Source of the DNA: Zipacnadum sp036504235
Lineage (GTDB): Bacteria; Armatimonadota; Zipacnadia; Zipacnadales; Zipacnadaceae
NCBI GenBank assembly: GCA_036504235.1
Contig: DASXVN010000001.1
Location: 1 to 57,675 of the forward strand
Direction: 5' to 3'
Length of the DNA stretch: 57,675 nucleotides
This document shows positions 15,806 to 24,168 of this stretch, in pieces (within the stretch, counting starts at the first letter, position 1; every line of letters begins with the position of its first letter). Under the pieces are notes generated by a model. That model made no database searches and was not told the origin of the DNA. It saw only the letters and a list, made by a program, of their open reading frames with translations. Both the position numbers and the translations under genes were made by a program.

Positions 15806-16717
15806 TCAGTCCAGCGCGTCGAGCAGCGCGGTCTTCCACTCAGGCAGCAGCAGCGCCTGCGCGCTCACCCGGGCCTCGGCGTACAGGTCGCGGCGATGGT
15901 TCTCCAAGGCCAGCCAGGCCGAGGTCATCCGCCCCGCCCCGGGCGAGTCGGCCGTCGGGAAGGACTCCCGCAGCGCCAACTCCAGCACGTCAAAATCGTG
16001 CGCCAGACCCAGGGCCTCCTGCGCGGCGGCCACCACCCGATAGGGGCCGGCCAGCTCCGGCAGGATGGTCAGGCAAGGCTCCAGACTGTACTTGAGCCGC
16101 TTGATGGCGATGCGCAGGACGTGCAGGGTGGCGGCGTCCTCCATCGGCCCGGCCTCCGCGGCGCGCGCGAAGACTTTGGCGAGGCGAGCGGTGACGGCGC
16201 GGTAGAAGAAACGGTCCACCGGGGACGTGCCCGGGAGGCTCCGGCGCTGGCGTGTGTCCCGCGCCAGCCGCTTCAGCCGCCGGGCGAAGACGCCCGGCTG
16301 GCCGGCGTGGCGCAACTCCTCGACGAAGCGCTCGTGGTCTGAGCAGCGTTGCCGGCTCCAGGCGCCCACGACCTGCTCCAGCGCGGGAGCGGCCTCCGGG
16401 GCGGTCTGGGCCAGCCACAGGAGGTGCTCCAGCAGCACATCCCGGTCGCGCACTTGGCCGAGGGAGTCATTGAGTCGCTCCACCGCCGCCAGGGCTGACT
16501 TGCGTTCGCGGGGGGAGAGCAGAGGCCAGAAGAGGCGCACGGCTTCGCGGAGGCGTTTGATGGCCACGCGTAGATCGTGGATGCCGTCCACGTCGCCGGC
16601 CTGCGCCGGCTCCAGGAAGGCGGCATACTCCTGCATCTTGGCGGCCAGAAACTTGCCGGCCACGACGCGAGCCGGGGAGGCAGCGGTCATTCCTTCCGGC
16701 AAGATGGCCTTGGCCAT
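15806..16717 (-). CDS. CHAD domain protein
   Basis: 303 residues from the ATG at 16717 (AGGAG five bases upstream); a GTG two codons earlier overlaps that site and is less likely. The two halves of the helical CHAD domain are visible through the paired phrases HDLRVAIKRLREAVRLF (about residue 50) and LHVLRIAIKRLKYSLE (about residue 200), both with conserved His and basic residues. CHAD domains bind inorganic polyphosphate through these basic surfaces. No CYTH domain is attached, although the two are often fused. A Ppx/GppA phosphatase lies 3 kb away on the other strand, which supports a polyphosphate link. It is followed by the MttB gene and preceded by the ROK gene at short spacing. Confidence 0.88.
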   Translation of the reverse strand: MAKAILPEGMTAASPARVVAGKFLAAKMQEYAAFLEPAQAGDVDGIHDLRVAIKRLREAVRLFWPLLSPRERKSALAAVERLNDSLGQVRDRDVLLEHLLWLAQTAPEAAPALEQVVGAWSRQRCSDHERFVEELRHAGQPGVFARRLKRLARDTRQRRSLPGTSPVDRFFYRAVTARLAKVFARAAEAGPMEDAATLHVLRIAIKRLKYSLEPCLTILPELAGPYRVVAAAQEALGLAHDFDVLELALRESFPTADSPGAGRMTSAWLALENHRRDLYAEARVSAQALLLPEWKTALLDALD

Positions 16718-16741
16718 GAACACTCCTCTGCCGCGAAGCCG

Positions 16742-18133
16742 CTAGCAGGTGACGTGCAGGAGCAGCGCCCGGGTGCCCCGGGCTTCGTTGTAGGCGGCAA
16801 TGGCTTCCGGCGTGGACAGCAGGTGCCACTCCACCCCGAGGCCCTGCAGGTAGTCCCAGGCCTCATCGGTCAGGCGCACCATGCGACTGTGGCCGGAGCC
16901 CACCAGCAGCAGTTCCGGCTTGCCCTTCAGGACCTTGCGCAGTTCGTCTTTGTCGACCAGGTGCGAGCTACCGTACTTCTTGCGGATGGGCTTCTTCTTC
17001 CGCTCCACCAGACTGCCGTCGGCGCGCACATACAGGTCCGTCGCGACTTCCTTACCGTCCACCCGGACGGCGCCAAAGCCGGCGTCCTCCAGTTTCGGAT
17101 AGGCCGGAAGCTTCGGTTGCTTGGCGCGGGGGGCCGCTTCCGGCCGGGCCTCAACCACGTCGCAGCGCGGAGCCTTCGTGCTCGCGCCGCGCGCCAGGGC
17201 GGCTGCGCCCAGCGCCACGGCGTCGTCGCCCAGTTCCGACAGGACCACCCGCAGCACGTCGCGAGACCGCTGCAACTGGTCGCCGCGCAGCTCCGCCTCA
17301 ATCAGCGGCAGGAGAAAATCACCGCAGGCCTCCACCACCCCGCCGCCCAGGATGAGCAGCTCGGGGTCGAGGATATGGCGGATAGTCAACGCCCCCTGGC
17401 CGAGGTAATGGCCCTCGCGGGTCATGATCTCCACGGCCAGTTCGTCGCCTTCGTCCAGGGCCTTGCGCAACGCGCCGCTGGTGATCCGCCCGTGGTCGGC
17501 AGCCGCTTTCAGGGAAGAAGTGCGTCCGGCCGCCAAGCCCTCGCGGATGGCTTTCTCGATGGCGGTGCGGCTGGCCAGGGCCTCAAAGCAGCCGCGATTG
17601 CCGCAGCCGCAGACCGGACCGTCCACCGCCAGAACCAGATGGCCGATCTCGCCGGCCTGATCCTCGGAGCCGGCCAGCAGGGTGCCGTCCACCACTACCC
17701 CGCCGCCGATCCCGGTGCCCACGAAGATGCCGACTACCGAGGTGCAGCCGCGCCCGGCGCCCCGCCAGACCTCGGCGAGGGTACCCAGATTCACATCGTT
17801 ACCCAGGGAAATCGGCACGGGAAACCGCGCCTGGAGCTGCTCAATCAGGTCGGGGTCGGCGTTGGCCAGATTAGGAGCGTGGACCACCCGGCGGGCACAG
17901 CTATCCACCACGGCCGGCATGGCGACCCCGAGCCCGGCCACTTGGTCGAGGGTCAGACCGGACGCCTGCAGCACCCCCTCCACCACCTCCGCCACCTGGT
18001 CCACCAGGGGGGCCTGTGGGTCGGTCTTACGCTTGTAGCGCCCCAGGATCTCCCCGGCGGCATCGGCGGCGAGACCGTAGATCTTAGTGCCGCCGACGTC
18101 TACTCCCACGAAATGTTTGGGCTTCTTGGCCAT
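16742..18133 (-). CDS. ROK-family sugar kinase fused to an Mth938-like domain
   Basis: 463 residues. Residues 1-317 are a complete ROK kinase: phosphate motif DVGGTK (12-17), catalytic Asp113 in GNDVN, a GTGIGGG loop (139-145), and the zinc site His165 with Cys175, Cys177 and Cys182 (CGCGNRGC). After a charged Ala/Pro linker (about 318-345) comes a second domain with LVGSGHSRMVRL, EAWDYLQGLGVEWHLLSTPEAIAAYN in two parts, and a final LLLHVTC, matching the Mth938/AAMDC (DUF498) family of unknown function. I know of neither partner requiring the other, so the fusion is unusual. GAGGGAG precedes the ATG. The kinase substrate is probably glucose or another hexose; ROK proteins also include repressors, but no helix-turn-helix region is present. 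Confidence 0.85.
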   Translation of the reverse strand: MAKKPKHFVGVDVGGTKIYGLAADAAGEILGRYKRKTDPQAPLVDQVAEVVEGVLQASGLTLDQVAGLGVAMPAVVDSCARRVVHAPNLANADPDLIEQLQARFPVPISLGNDVNLGTLAEVWRGAGRGCTSVVGIFVGTGIGGGVVVDGTLLAGSEDQAGEIGHLVLAVDGPVCGCGNRGCFEALASRTAIEKAIREGLAAGRTSSLKAAADHGRITSGALRKALDEGDELAVEIMTREGHYLGQGALTIRHILDPELLILGGGVVEACGDFLLPLIEAELRGDQLQRSRDVLRVVLSELGDDAVALGAAALARGASTKAPRCDVVEARPEAAPRAKQPKLPAYPKLEDAGFGAVRVDGKEVATDLYVRADGSLVERKKKPIRKKYGSSHLVDKDELRKVLKGKPELLLVGSGHSRMVRLTDEAWDYLQGLGVEWHLLSTPEAIAAYNEARGTRALLLHVTC

Positions 18134-18241
18134 ACTCCCTCACCTCAAGCTGCAGTCACGGTTCCGCCGGCGGCTGGTCGGGCCAACCCGTTAGGCAATG
18201 ACGTCGCCACGCCCACATAAGTGCGCTGGGTGGGCTTTTGC

Positions 18242-19057
18242 TTAGCGATCTTCCATCAGGGACGAGAAGAACTCCCGCAGCATCTCCGCCATGGAGCGCT
18301 TCTCCTCCACCGGCTCCTCGATCTCGGTCAGCGGCATGGCAAACTCCGTGGCCATCTCCTGGCCCGGCACCATGCTCTCCACGACCGCGCGGACCTGCGC
18401 CTGCAGGTCGGTGAAGACGTCCTTGACGGGCCGATCCGCATTGATGGTCACGAAACCGTACTCCTCGGCCATCAGCCCGAACTCGTGCAGCAGCTCGCCC
18501 TGGTACTTCATGAAGGCCTCGTACATGTCGTCCTCGTGGAGGAAGTCCATGCCGGATTCCCAGTAGTCAAAGCCGCCGCTGGCCAGCACCCGGGGCAACA
18601 GCTTCTCCAGGGAGACCTCCATGTACAGGACCAAATCGGGCTTGAGCGCGAAGCCGTAGAGGCGCCGCACCCAGGAGCGCTCGACGCCGCGGACGGCGGC
18701 GCGGGCGATCAGCGAGTAGATGTAGCGGTCGGTCAGCACCACGTAGCCGGCGCGCAGTGCGGGGACAATCTCCATCTCCAGGCGGTCGGCGAAGTCGGTC
18801 GCGTAGAAGAGCGACTGCGTGCGCCGGCCCAGGGTGTGGCCCTGCTTGGCCTCCTGGATGTGCCGGCCGGCGAGGTTGCTGCGGGTCAGCCCGGTGTCGT
18901 AGACGGCCAGTCCGGAACTCTCCAGCCAGTTGCGGAGCATCCGGGTCTGGGTGCTGCGGCCCACGCCGTCGGTGCCTTCCAGGACCACCAGTTTGCCGGG
19001 GAGTTGCTCCTCTAGTTGCACGCCCGGAATCGGAACCCAGTAGAATTCGGAGTTCAT
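18242..19057 (-). CDS. Thymidylate-kinase-like P-loop protein with Walker A Lys to Arg
   Basis: 271 residues in the thymidylate kinase fold: P-loop region VVLEGTDGVGRST (residues 24-36), YATDFADRL, the DRYIYS motif, and a lid-like region. The invariant Walker A lysine is Arg34 (codon CGC), while its tandem neighbour keeps Lys. The C-terminal 50 residues are acidic and extend beyond a standard Tmk of about 210. Catalysis is doubtful; it may be a regulatory or heterodimer partner of the upstream paralogue, with which it shares a TGATG stop-start junction. A functional Arg variant is also possible. Confidence 0.8.
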   Translation of the reverse strand: MNSEFYWVPIPGVQLEEQLPGKLVVLEGTDGVGRSTQTRMLRNWLESSGLAVYDTGLTRSNLAGRHIQEAKQGHTLGRRTQSLFYATDFADRLEMEIVPALRAGYVVLTDRYIYSLIARAAVRGVERSWVRRLYGFALKPDLVLYMEVSLEKLLPRVLASGGFDYWESGMDFLHEDDMYEAFMKYQGELLHEFGLMAEEYGFVTINADRPVKDVFTDLQAQVRAVVESMVPGQEMATEFAMPLTEIEEPVEEKRSMAEMLREFFSSLMEDR

Positions 19058-19770
19058 CAGCGCTCCCCTCCCGCCACCGAAAACATCATGCCGCCGTCCT
19101 CGGGACGACGCAGCAGCCCCTGGAGGTGCGGTTTGACGATCTCGCGCATTCTCCGTTGCTGTTCCGCGATCGGCTTGGTGCCGTCAATGATCGTCAGGCC
19201 GAACTCCTCGGCCACCTGGTCATATTGCTCGAGAATCCGCGCCTGGAAGAGAGCAAAGCTCTTCTCCGGATCGTCAGAGAGACCGAGGTCCATGCCCGCC
19301 TCATAGTATTTGAGCTCCGGGCGGCCGCTGAGAATGCGCTCCAGCGCGACCTCCAGAGGCACCCGGAAGTAGAAGCCCACCGTGGGTTTGACCGCGAAGG
19401 AGTACAGCTCCCGCGTCCAGGCCGGATCGCAGCCCCGAGACACATCGCGCGCGAACGCGGTGTAGACATAGCGGTCGGCCAGCACGGCGGCGCCGGCCCG
19501 CAGCGGCGGAATGATGTTGCGCTCGGTGCGGTCGGCGAAGTCGGTGGCGTGAATCAGAGAGAAAGTCAGCGGCGTAAGCAACCGGCGATTCTTGCCCCGG
19601 CGGGTCGTGCGCTTGACCAGCGGCGAAGAATTCCACTCCGAGTAGAAGGTGCTGAAGCCCTGCGTGAGCAGCCACTTGTAGAGCAGACTGATCTGGGTGC
19701 TCTTGCCCGAGCCATCGATCCCTTCGACCACAAAGAGCTTGCCGGGGTAGTCGGCTTTCGGCGGAACCAT
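19057..19770 (-). CDS. Thymidylate kinase-like protein
   Basis: 237 residues with an intact P-loop FVVEGIDGSGKST (13-25, Lys23), HATDFADRT, and DRYVYT in the DR-Y position of dTMP kinases. Phosphorylation of dTMP or a related nucleotide is the family role. It is translationally coupled to the Arg variant downstream (TGATG). No clear ribosome-binding site precedes the ATG at 19770; a GATAAT on the minus strand at 19817-19822 could be its -10 element. I leave out the tmk symbol because there are two divergent paralogues and neither can be singled out as the housekeeping enzyme. Confidence 0.8.
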   Translation of the reverse strand: MVPPKADYPGKLFVVEGIDGSGKSTQISLLYKWLLTQGFSTFYSEWNSSPLVKRTTRRGKNRRLLTPLTFSLIHATDFADRTERNIIPPLRAGAAVLADRYVYTAFARDVSRGCDPAWTRELYSFAVKPTVGFYFRVPLEVALERILSGRPELKYYEAGMDLGLSDDPEKSFALFQARILEQYDQVAEEFGLTIIDGTKPIAEQQRRMREIVKPHLQGLLRRPEDGGMMFSVAGGER

Positions 19771-19879
19771 TGAGGAAGCCCCCCACGGACCGAGGAGACA
19801 GCTCCTGCGGCCGCGAATTATCTAACGGCACGGCCATTATAGGCCGCCGCCGCCCCAGCGACAAGAGGAGGTTCCAGCC
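19771..19879. promoter_or_regulatory. Divergent intergenic region between thymidylate kinase and Ppx/GppA genes
   Basis: 109 bases between oppositely directed genes. On the minus strand GATAAT (19822-19817) is a plausible -10 for the kinase pair. On the plus strand CATTAT (19835-19840) is a weaker -10 for the phosphatase. No convincing -35 boxes are visible. The phosphatase has a strong ribosome-binding site AAGAGGAGG at 19863-19871. Confidence 0.4.
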
Positions 19880-20818
19880 ATGTCCAGCCCCACCCCGCGG
19901 TTGCAGCCCGGCAGTTCCCTGGTCAGTTTCGACGTGGGCAGCAACACCGTGCGTGGCCTGCAGGCTACCCTGCGGGACGACCTGACCCTGCAAGTCACCC
20001 GCGAGGCCAGCCGCATGACCGCCCTCGGCCGCGGCGTGTCGAGTAGCGGACGCCTCCGCGCCCCGGCGATCCGCGACACCGCAAGTTTCGTGCGCTCCTT
20101 CCTGCGGTCCGCCGGCCCGGTAGCGCTGGTGCTGGCCGCCGGGACCGCCGCGGCCCGGGAGGCCGCCAACGGCGCGGACCTGGTGGCCGCTCTGCGCGAG
20201 GCGGGCGCGGAACTGCGCGTCATCAGCGGGGCCGAAGAGGGCGAGTTGTCCTATCTGGGCGCGGTGGCCGCCGGGAGCGTCTTCCTGGGGCGGCAGCCGG
20301 TGGTGGCGGACGTGGGCGGGCGCAGCACCGAGCTAGTCACGCGCGTCAAGGCCCGGCTCGGTGCGCTGAGCCTCCCCCTGGGCGCCCGCGCGTGGACCGA
20401 GACGTACCTCACCGACGATCCGCCCAGCGCCGGCCAGTTGCGCGCGGCGCACCGGGCGGCCCGCGCCGAGCTGGAGGTAGCCCACGCCCTGATCGCCGGG
20501 GCCGACAACGTGGTGGTCACCGGAGGGACGGCCCTGGCCGCGGTGGTTCTGGCCGGGAGCCGCTGGTGCTTGACGCTGAGCCAACTGCAGACCGTGCGCC
20601 GCCGGTTGATGCACCTGTCGCCGGCGGAGCGCAAACTGTCCCTGGCTTTCGACCCCGACCGGGCGGAAGTGATCGTCGGTGGCCTGGTGATCCTGGAGGC
20701 CCTGGCCCAGCGCGCGCCCGGACCCTGCCTCACCATCAGCCGCGGCGGGGTGCGCGAGGGATTGCTAGTCCGGGCGACCGGCGCGACGCAAATCCTCTGG
20801 CCCACCACCGCCGACTAG
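19880..20818 (+). CDS. Ppx/GppA-family phosphatase
   Basis: 312 residues, the length of the short Ppx2-type enzymes without the C-terminal HD domain. The actin-fold phosphate motifs are present: FDVGSNTVRGL near residue 17, the TAAAREAANG segment, SGAEEGELSYLGA, VVADVGGRSTEL and VVTGGTALA. The family removes terminal phosphate from polyphosphate or pppGpp. A strong AGGAGG site precedes the ATG. The CHAD protein on the opposite strand suggests polyphosphate as substrate; the HD-less form is also consistent with exopolyphosphatase. It converges on the glycyl-radical enzyme gene, sharing a CTAG stop palindrome. Confidence 0.88.
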   Translation: MSSPTPRLQPGSSLVSFDVGSNTVRGLQATLRDDLTLQVTREASRMTALGRGVSSSGRLRAPAIRDTASFVRSFLRSAGPVALVLAAGTAAAREAANGADLVAALREAGAELRVISGAEEGELSYLGAVAAGSVFLGRQPVVADVGGRSTELVTRVKARLGALSLPLGARAWTETYLTDDPPSAGQLRAAHRAARAELEVAHALIAGADNVVVTGGTALAAVVLAGSRWCLTLSQLQTVRRRLMHLSPAERKLSLAFDPDRAEVIVGGLVILEALAQRAPGPCLTISRGGVREGLLVRATGATQILWPTTAD

Positions 20819-23142
20819 CGCTCGTGCTTGGTGCGGGCGATGATGTGCTCCTGCATCGCCGGGTCCAGGAGCAGGAACTGCTGGCTGAACCCCGACACCC
20901 GCACGCACAGGCTGCGGAAGCGCTCCGGCTCCTGCTGCGCCTCCCGCAGCGTCTCGGCGCTAACCACGTTGATCTGGAGCTGCCCCACCCCCTGCGCCAC
21001 CGCGGTGATCAGCAGGTCCACAAAGGCCGCCCGCCCCGCCGCTCCCGCCAGCAAGCTGGGATGCGCCTCCAGAATGGCGGAACTGCTGGCCGCCGCCAGG
21101 TAGTGCGGCAGGCGGCTGAGCGAGTTGAGCACCGCCGTGAATCCCTCGCGATCGCGCCCCTGCCCCGGCGAAACGCTGTAGGCCAGCGCCTCCCCGGCCC
21201 GGCGCCCGTCCGGACTGGCCCCCACATGCTTGCCGTACTCCAGCATCAGCGTAAAGGTGAACAAGTGCACAAAAAAGCCGCCGCCGGAGGGCGTGCGGTA
21301 GCGCCCCAAGAGCTCGCAGTACTCCCGCGTCAGGTCGGCGGCATACTGGTCGGGTAGCGCCTGGTCGTTGCCGTACTTGGGCAGCCGGTGGCGCAGGTAC
21401 CCGGCCAACTCCTCGCGTCCGGCGAAATTCTCGCGCAGGGCCTGCAACATCTCCGCCCCGGTCACGCGGTGCTCGGTGAACACCGCCAGCTCCAGCGCGG
21501 CCAGGCTGTCGGCCACGTTGGGAATCCCCATCGCGGCGCTGGAGTGGTAGTTGTAGCGCGCCCCGCCCTCGATGATATCCAGCCCCCGCGCCACGCAGTC
21601 CGCGGTGAGCAGCGACAAATAGGGCAGCCGGTACTGCGCCCGGTGGGCCGACTCGGCGGCGTTGGAGCCATAGACGGCCAGCTCGGCGAAGTACTCCAGT
21701 TGCCGCGTGTAGGCGGCGCGAATCTCGGCCATGCTGCCAAACTCGGCCAGCGTCCCCGTGCGCGGCCCGATCTGCTCCCCGTCGCGCAGGTCCCGGCCGT
21801 CGTTGAGCGCCAACTCCAGCACCTTGGGCAGGTTGATCCAGTGGCTGACGGCGTGCGGGCTGGCCTGGCCGGGGAGGGTGATCTCAATGCAGCCAATGGC
21901 GGCGTAACCCAGCGCGTCCTCCCGCGGAATCCCCCGGCTGACCAGCGCCGGCACCAGCGCCTCATCGTTGAAGAAGAAGGGAATCCCGCCGCCCTGCGCG
22001 ATCAGATCCACGCACCGGGCGACCAACTCCCGCGGGCTGCCCCGGTGCAGCCGGGCTGAGAGACAGCGCACCAAGCCCAGCGCCTCGGTGACCGCCAGAG
22101 TCAGGTAGCTCAGCGGATTGCTAGCATCCTGCCCCGCCGCGGTCTGGCCGCCGATCATCATCTGCTGTACGTCGTAGGTCTGGTAGAGCTTCAGCCACAG
22201 CGCCGCCAGCACCTCGCCCGCCTGGTCGCGCGTGATCCGCCCCGCGGCCAGATCGGCCTCCAGGTACGGCCACAGGAACTGGTCAATCCGCCCCAGACCG
22301 TTGGCGTTAACGCTGTCCTCCCACACCGTAATCATGTGCGCAAACCACAGCGCCTGCACGGCCTCGCGGAAGGTCCGCGCCGGCTGCGCCGGTACGCGCT
22401 CGCAAATCTCGGCGATTTCCGCCCACTCCCGGGCCTGCGCCGGATCCGCGCAACCGGCCGCCAGCTCCCGGGCCGCCGCCGCGTGGCGCGCGCCCAGCGT
22501 CGCCGCCGCCGCGCACAGCCGCCGCAGGCCCAGCAGGTTGGCGCGCCGGTGGGGCGCCTCCGGATCGGTCAGCGGCAGGTCGCGCAGGGCTTGCTCCACC
22601 TCTTCCCCCAGCCCCACAAAACCCCGCGACAAGACCCGCTCATAGCCGCGAATACTGTGGTTGAGGTCCGTCCCCCAGACCACGATCACGCCCCGCTCCA
22701 TCGCCCGCCGCATCTCCGGCAACTGCCGGTCCGCCGCGGCCAGTTCCTGCCAGGCAAAAGGCTCTGCGGCCAGCCACGCGCGGTACTGCGCCTGCTGCTC
22801 GGCACTCAACGGACTGCCGGCCAGGGCCTCCGGCGAGGGCGGCTGCGCGTGCGGCTCAAAGTTGACCATTGGCCCGCCGTTGGCATGGATGCCGACCAGC
22901 AGCTCGCCGGGGCTCAGCCGCGGGGGCATGTTCTCGATGACCTCGGCCAACGCCGCGGCGTTGCGCAGCGGCAGCGGCTGCCCCGCCGCCTGCTCCCAGC
23001 CGGACAGGTAGAAGTACCCGCGCCACCAGCCGTCCGGCGAGTCCTGCGGCGGACACGCCAAGGTCTGCTCGCGCAGGCTCTCGATCCGCGCCGAGGGCTG
23101 ATAGCGGTATTCCATCCAGTTGTCGGTTGGTTTCTGGGTCAT
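20815..23142 (-). CDS. Glycyl radical enzyme, pyruvate formate-lyase-like
   Basis: 775 residues from the ATG at 23142 (GGAGA seven bases upstream). An open extension of 39 codons runs into intergenic repeat DNA and is rejected. The radical site is near the C-terminus, RVSGFS with Gly751, and the thiyl cysteine is Cys418 in GYAAIGCIE, giving the GCxE motif of the glycerol/diol dehydratase, choline lyase and related branch rather than the CC pair of true pyruvate formate-lyase. The substrate is unknown. Such enzymes need a radical-SAM activase, usually encoded alongside, and none is present in this window. The enzyme is oxygen-sensitive when active, so anaerobic conditions are implied. Confidence 0.87.
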   Translation of the reverse strand: MTQKPTDNWMEYRYQPSARIESLREQTLACPPQDSPDGWWRGYFYLSGWEQAAGQPLPLRNAAALAEVIENMPPRLSPGELLVGIHANGGPMVNFEPHAQPPSPEALAGSPLSAEQQAQYRAWLAAEPFAWQELAAADRQLPEMRRAMERGVIVVWGTDLNHSIRGYERVLSRGFVGLGEEVEQALRDLPLTDPEAPHRRANLLGLRRLCAAAATLGARHAAAARELAAGCADPAQAREWAEIAEICERVPAQPARTFREAVQALWFAHMITVWEDSVNANGLGRIDQFLWPYLEADLAAGRITRDQAGEVLAALWLKLYQTYDVQQMMIGGQTAAGQDASNPLSYLTLAVTEALGLVRCLSARLHRGSPRELVARCVDLIAQGGGIPFFFNDEALVPALVSRGIPREDALGYAAIGCIEITLPGQASPHAVSHWINLPKVLELALNDGRDLRDGEQIGPRTGTLAEFGSMAEIRAAYTRQLEYFAELAVYGSNAAESAHRAQYRLPYLSLLTADCVARGLDIIEGGARYNYHSSAAMGIPNVADSLAALELAVFTEHRVTGAEMLQALRENFAGREELAGYLRHRLPKYGNDQALPDQYAADLTREYCELLGRYRTPSGGGFFVHLFTFTLMLEYGKHVGASPDGRRAGEALAYSVSPGQGRDREGFTAVLNSLSRLPHYLAAASSSAILEAHPSLLAGAAGRAAFVDLLITAVAQGVGQLQINVVSAETLREAQQEPERFRSLCVRVSGFSQQFLLLDPAMQEHIIARTKHER

Positions 23143-23358
23143 GATCGTCTCCGCTTGCGGCTGGCCTTCCCGCCCTTGCCGATGCCGTTTCTGCGTAGGG
23201 GCGGAGCTTGCTCCGCCCGCGGCAACCACCAGCTTTCGCGACCCACGCGGGCGGAGCAAGCTCCGCCCCTACGGGGAAATGGCCGTTGCCTCTGCCGTTA
23301 GCCCCTCCCGTTCCGGGAGGGGTGCCCGAGGTCCGCCGAGGGCGGGGTGGGCCCGACC
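23143..23358. repeat. Intergenic repeat block with a 28-bp perfect inverted repeat
   Basis: The arms 23194-23221 and 23246-23273 are exact reverse complements separated by 24 bases, and each arm contains its own palindrome GGGCGGAGCTTGCTCCGCCC. A second copy of one arm occurs at 44116-44141. A module C copy (23303-23355: CCCCTCCCG hairpin followed by GTGCCCGAGGTC and GAGGGCGGGGTGGGCC) abuts the stop codon of the creatininase-family gene. Confidence 0.85.
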
Positions 23359-24141
23359 CTAGGACTCCTCCAGCTTCCGAATCAGTTCCACCAAACCGGC
23401 CACACATTCCGTTGCGATGACCTCGCCCAACTCGGCGGTGGCCAACTCCGGATAGCCCATGACGCCGACCTTCATGCGCGGGCTCTGGTAGCGGCGGGCG
23501 ATGATCGCCGGGTGATTCACGTGCTGCTTCCGGGCCTCGAAAGCGTCCTGGTCGCTGCGCATCAGTTCCGCAAACTCCGGCTCATCCAGCACCACTCGGT
23601 CGGTACGCACCAATTCCCCGGCCCAGTGCAGCATCAGCGAGGTCTCAGTCTCCGCCGCATGAAAATCGCCCTTGGCGGCGTGGCTCTGGAAAGTGGGGCT
23701 GTACTCCCAGAAGTAAAACAGCGCCAGGTTGCGGTCGGCGTACTGGGGATTCAGCCGCAAGAACATCTCGGCGGCGTTGCGGATGGCGTAGCTGTTATCG
23801 GTCCCGCCGTGACCCGGCACCAGCACCAGGTTGCGGATCCCCTGCCGGAAGATCTCGCGGATCAGCTCCCCGACAAAGGCCGAGTACACCGCCGGCGAGA
23901 TGTTGATCGTCCCCGGCAGCTCCCCACCGCTGAAGGCATAATTCAGCGTGGGCGCCACCAGCGCCCCGGTCTGCTCGGAGGCGCGCCGGGTGAGCATTTC
24001 GCAGTTCAGAATGTCCACGTTCAGCGGCAGATGAAAGCCGTGCTGCTCGGTCACCCCCAGCGGCAGCAGCGCGGTGGAGGTCTCCCCCAGCGCTTGCGCA
24101 AACTCCTCCACGGTCAGATCGGTCCAGAGGCGAGCGGGCAT
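23359..24141 (-). CDS. Creatininase (creatinine amidohydrolase) family protein
   Basis: 260 residues, normal family length. The metal-binding motif is intact: LPLGVTEQHGFHLPLNVD with Glu32, His34 and Asp43, followed by GHGGTDNS and HAAETETSLML, which supply the remaining His and Glu ligands. The family hydrolyses cyclic amides and formamides (creatinine, FAPy compounds, mycofactocin precursor), so the substrate cannot be named. AAGGAG sits eight bases before the ATG. It lies 27 bases downstream of the aminotransferase gene and is probably cotranscribed with it. Confidence 0.88.
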   Translation of the reverse strand: MPARLWTDLTVEEFAQALGETSTALLPLGVTEQHGFHLPLNVDILNCEMLTRRASEQTGALVAPTLNYAFSGGELPGTINISPAVYSAFVGELIREIFRQGIRNLVLVPGHGGTDNSYAIRNAAEMFLRLNPQYADRNLALFYFWEYSPTFQSHAAKGDFHAAETETSLMLHWAGELVRTDRVVLDEPEFAELMRSDQDAFEARKQHVNHPAIIARRYQSPRMKVGVMGYPELATAELGEVIATECVAGLVELIRKLEES

Positions 24142-24168
24142 AGCGGCATCTCCTTGGGGTGCAACGGG

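Noticed and set aside
18209..18241. GCCCAC...GTGGGC hairpin followed by TTTTGCTT on the plus strand, resembling a terminator
   Set aside because: No plus-strand gene ends there; on the minus strand, where the flanking genes lie, it has no T run.
23143..23259. N-terminal 39-codon extension of the glycyl radical enzyme
   Set aside because: It translates the dispersed repeat at 23194-23273, and the internal ATG has a ribosome-binding site.
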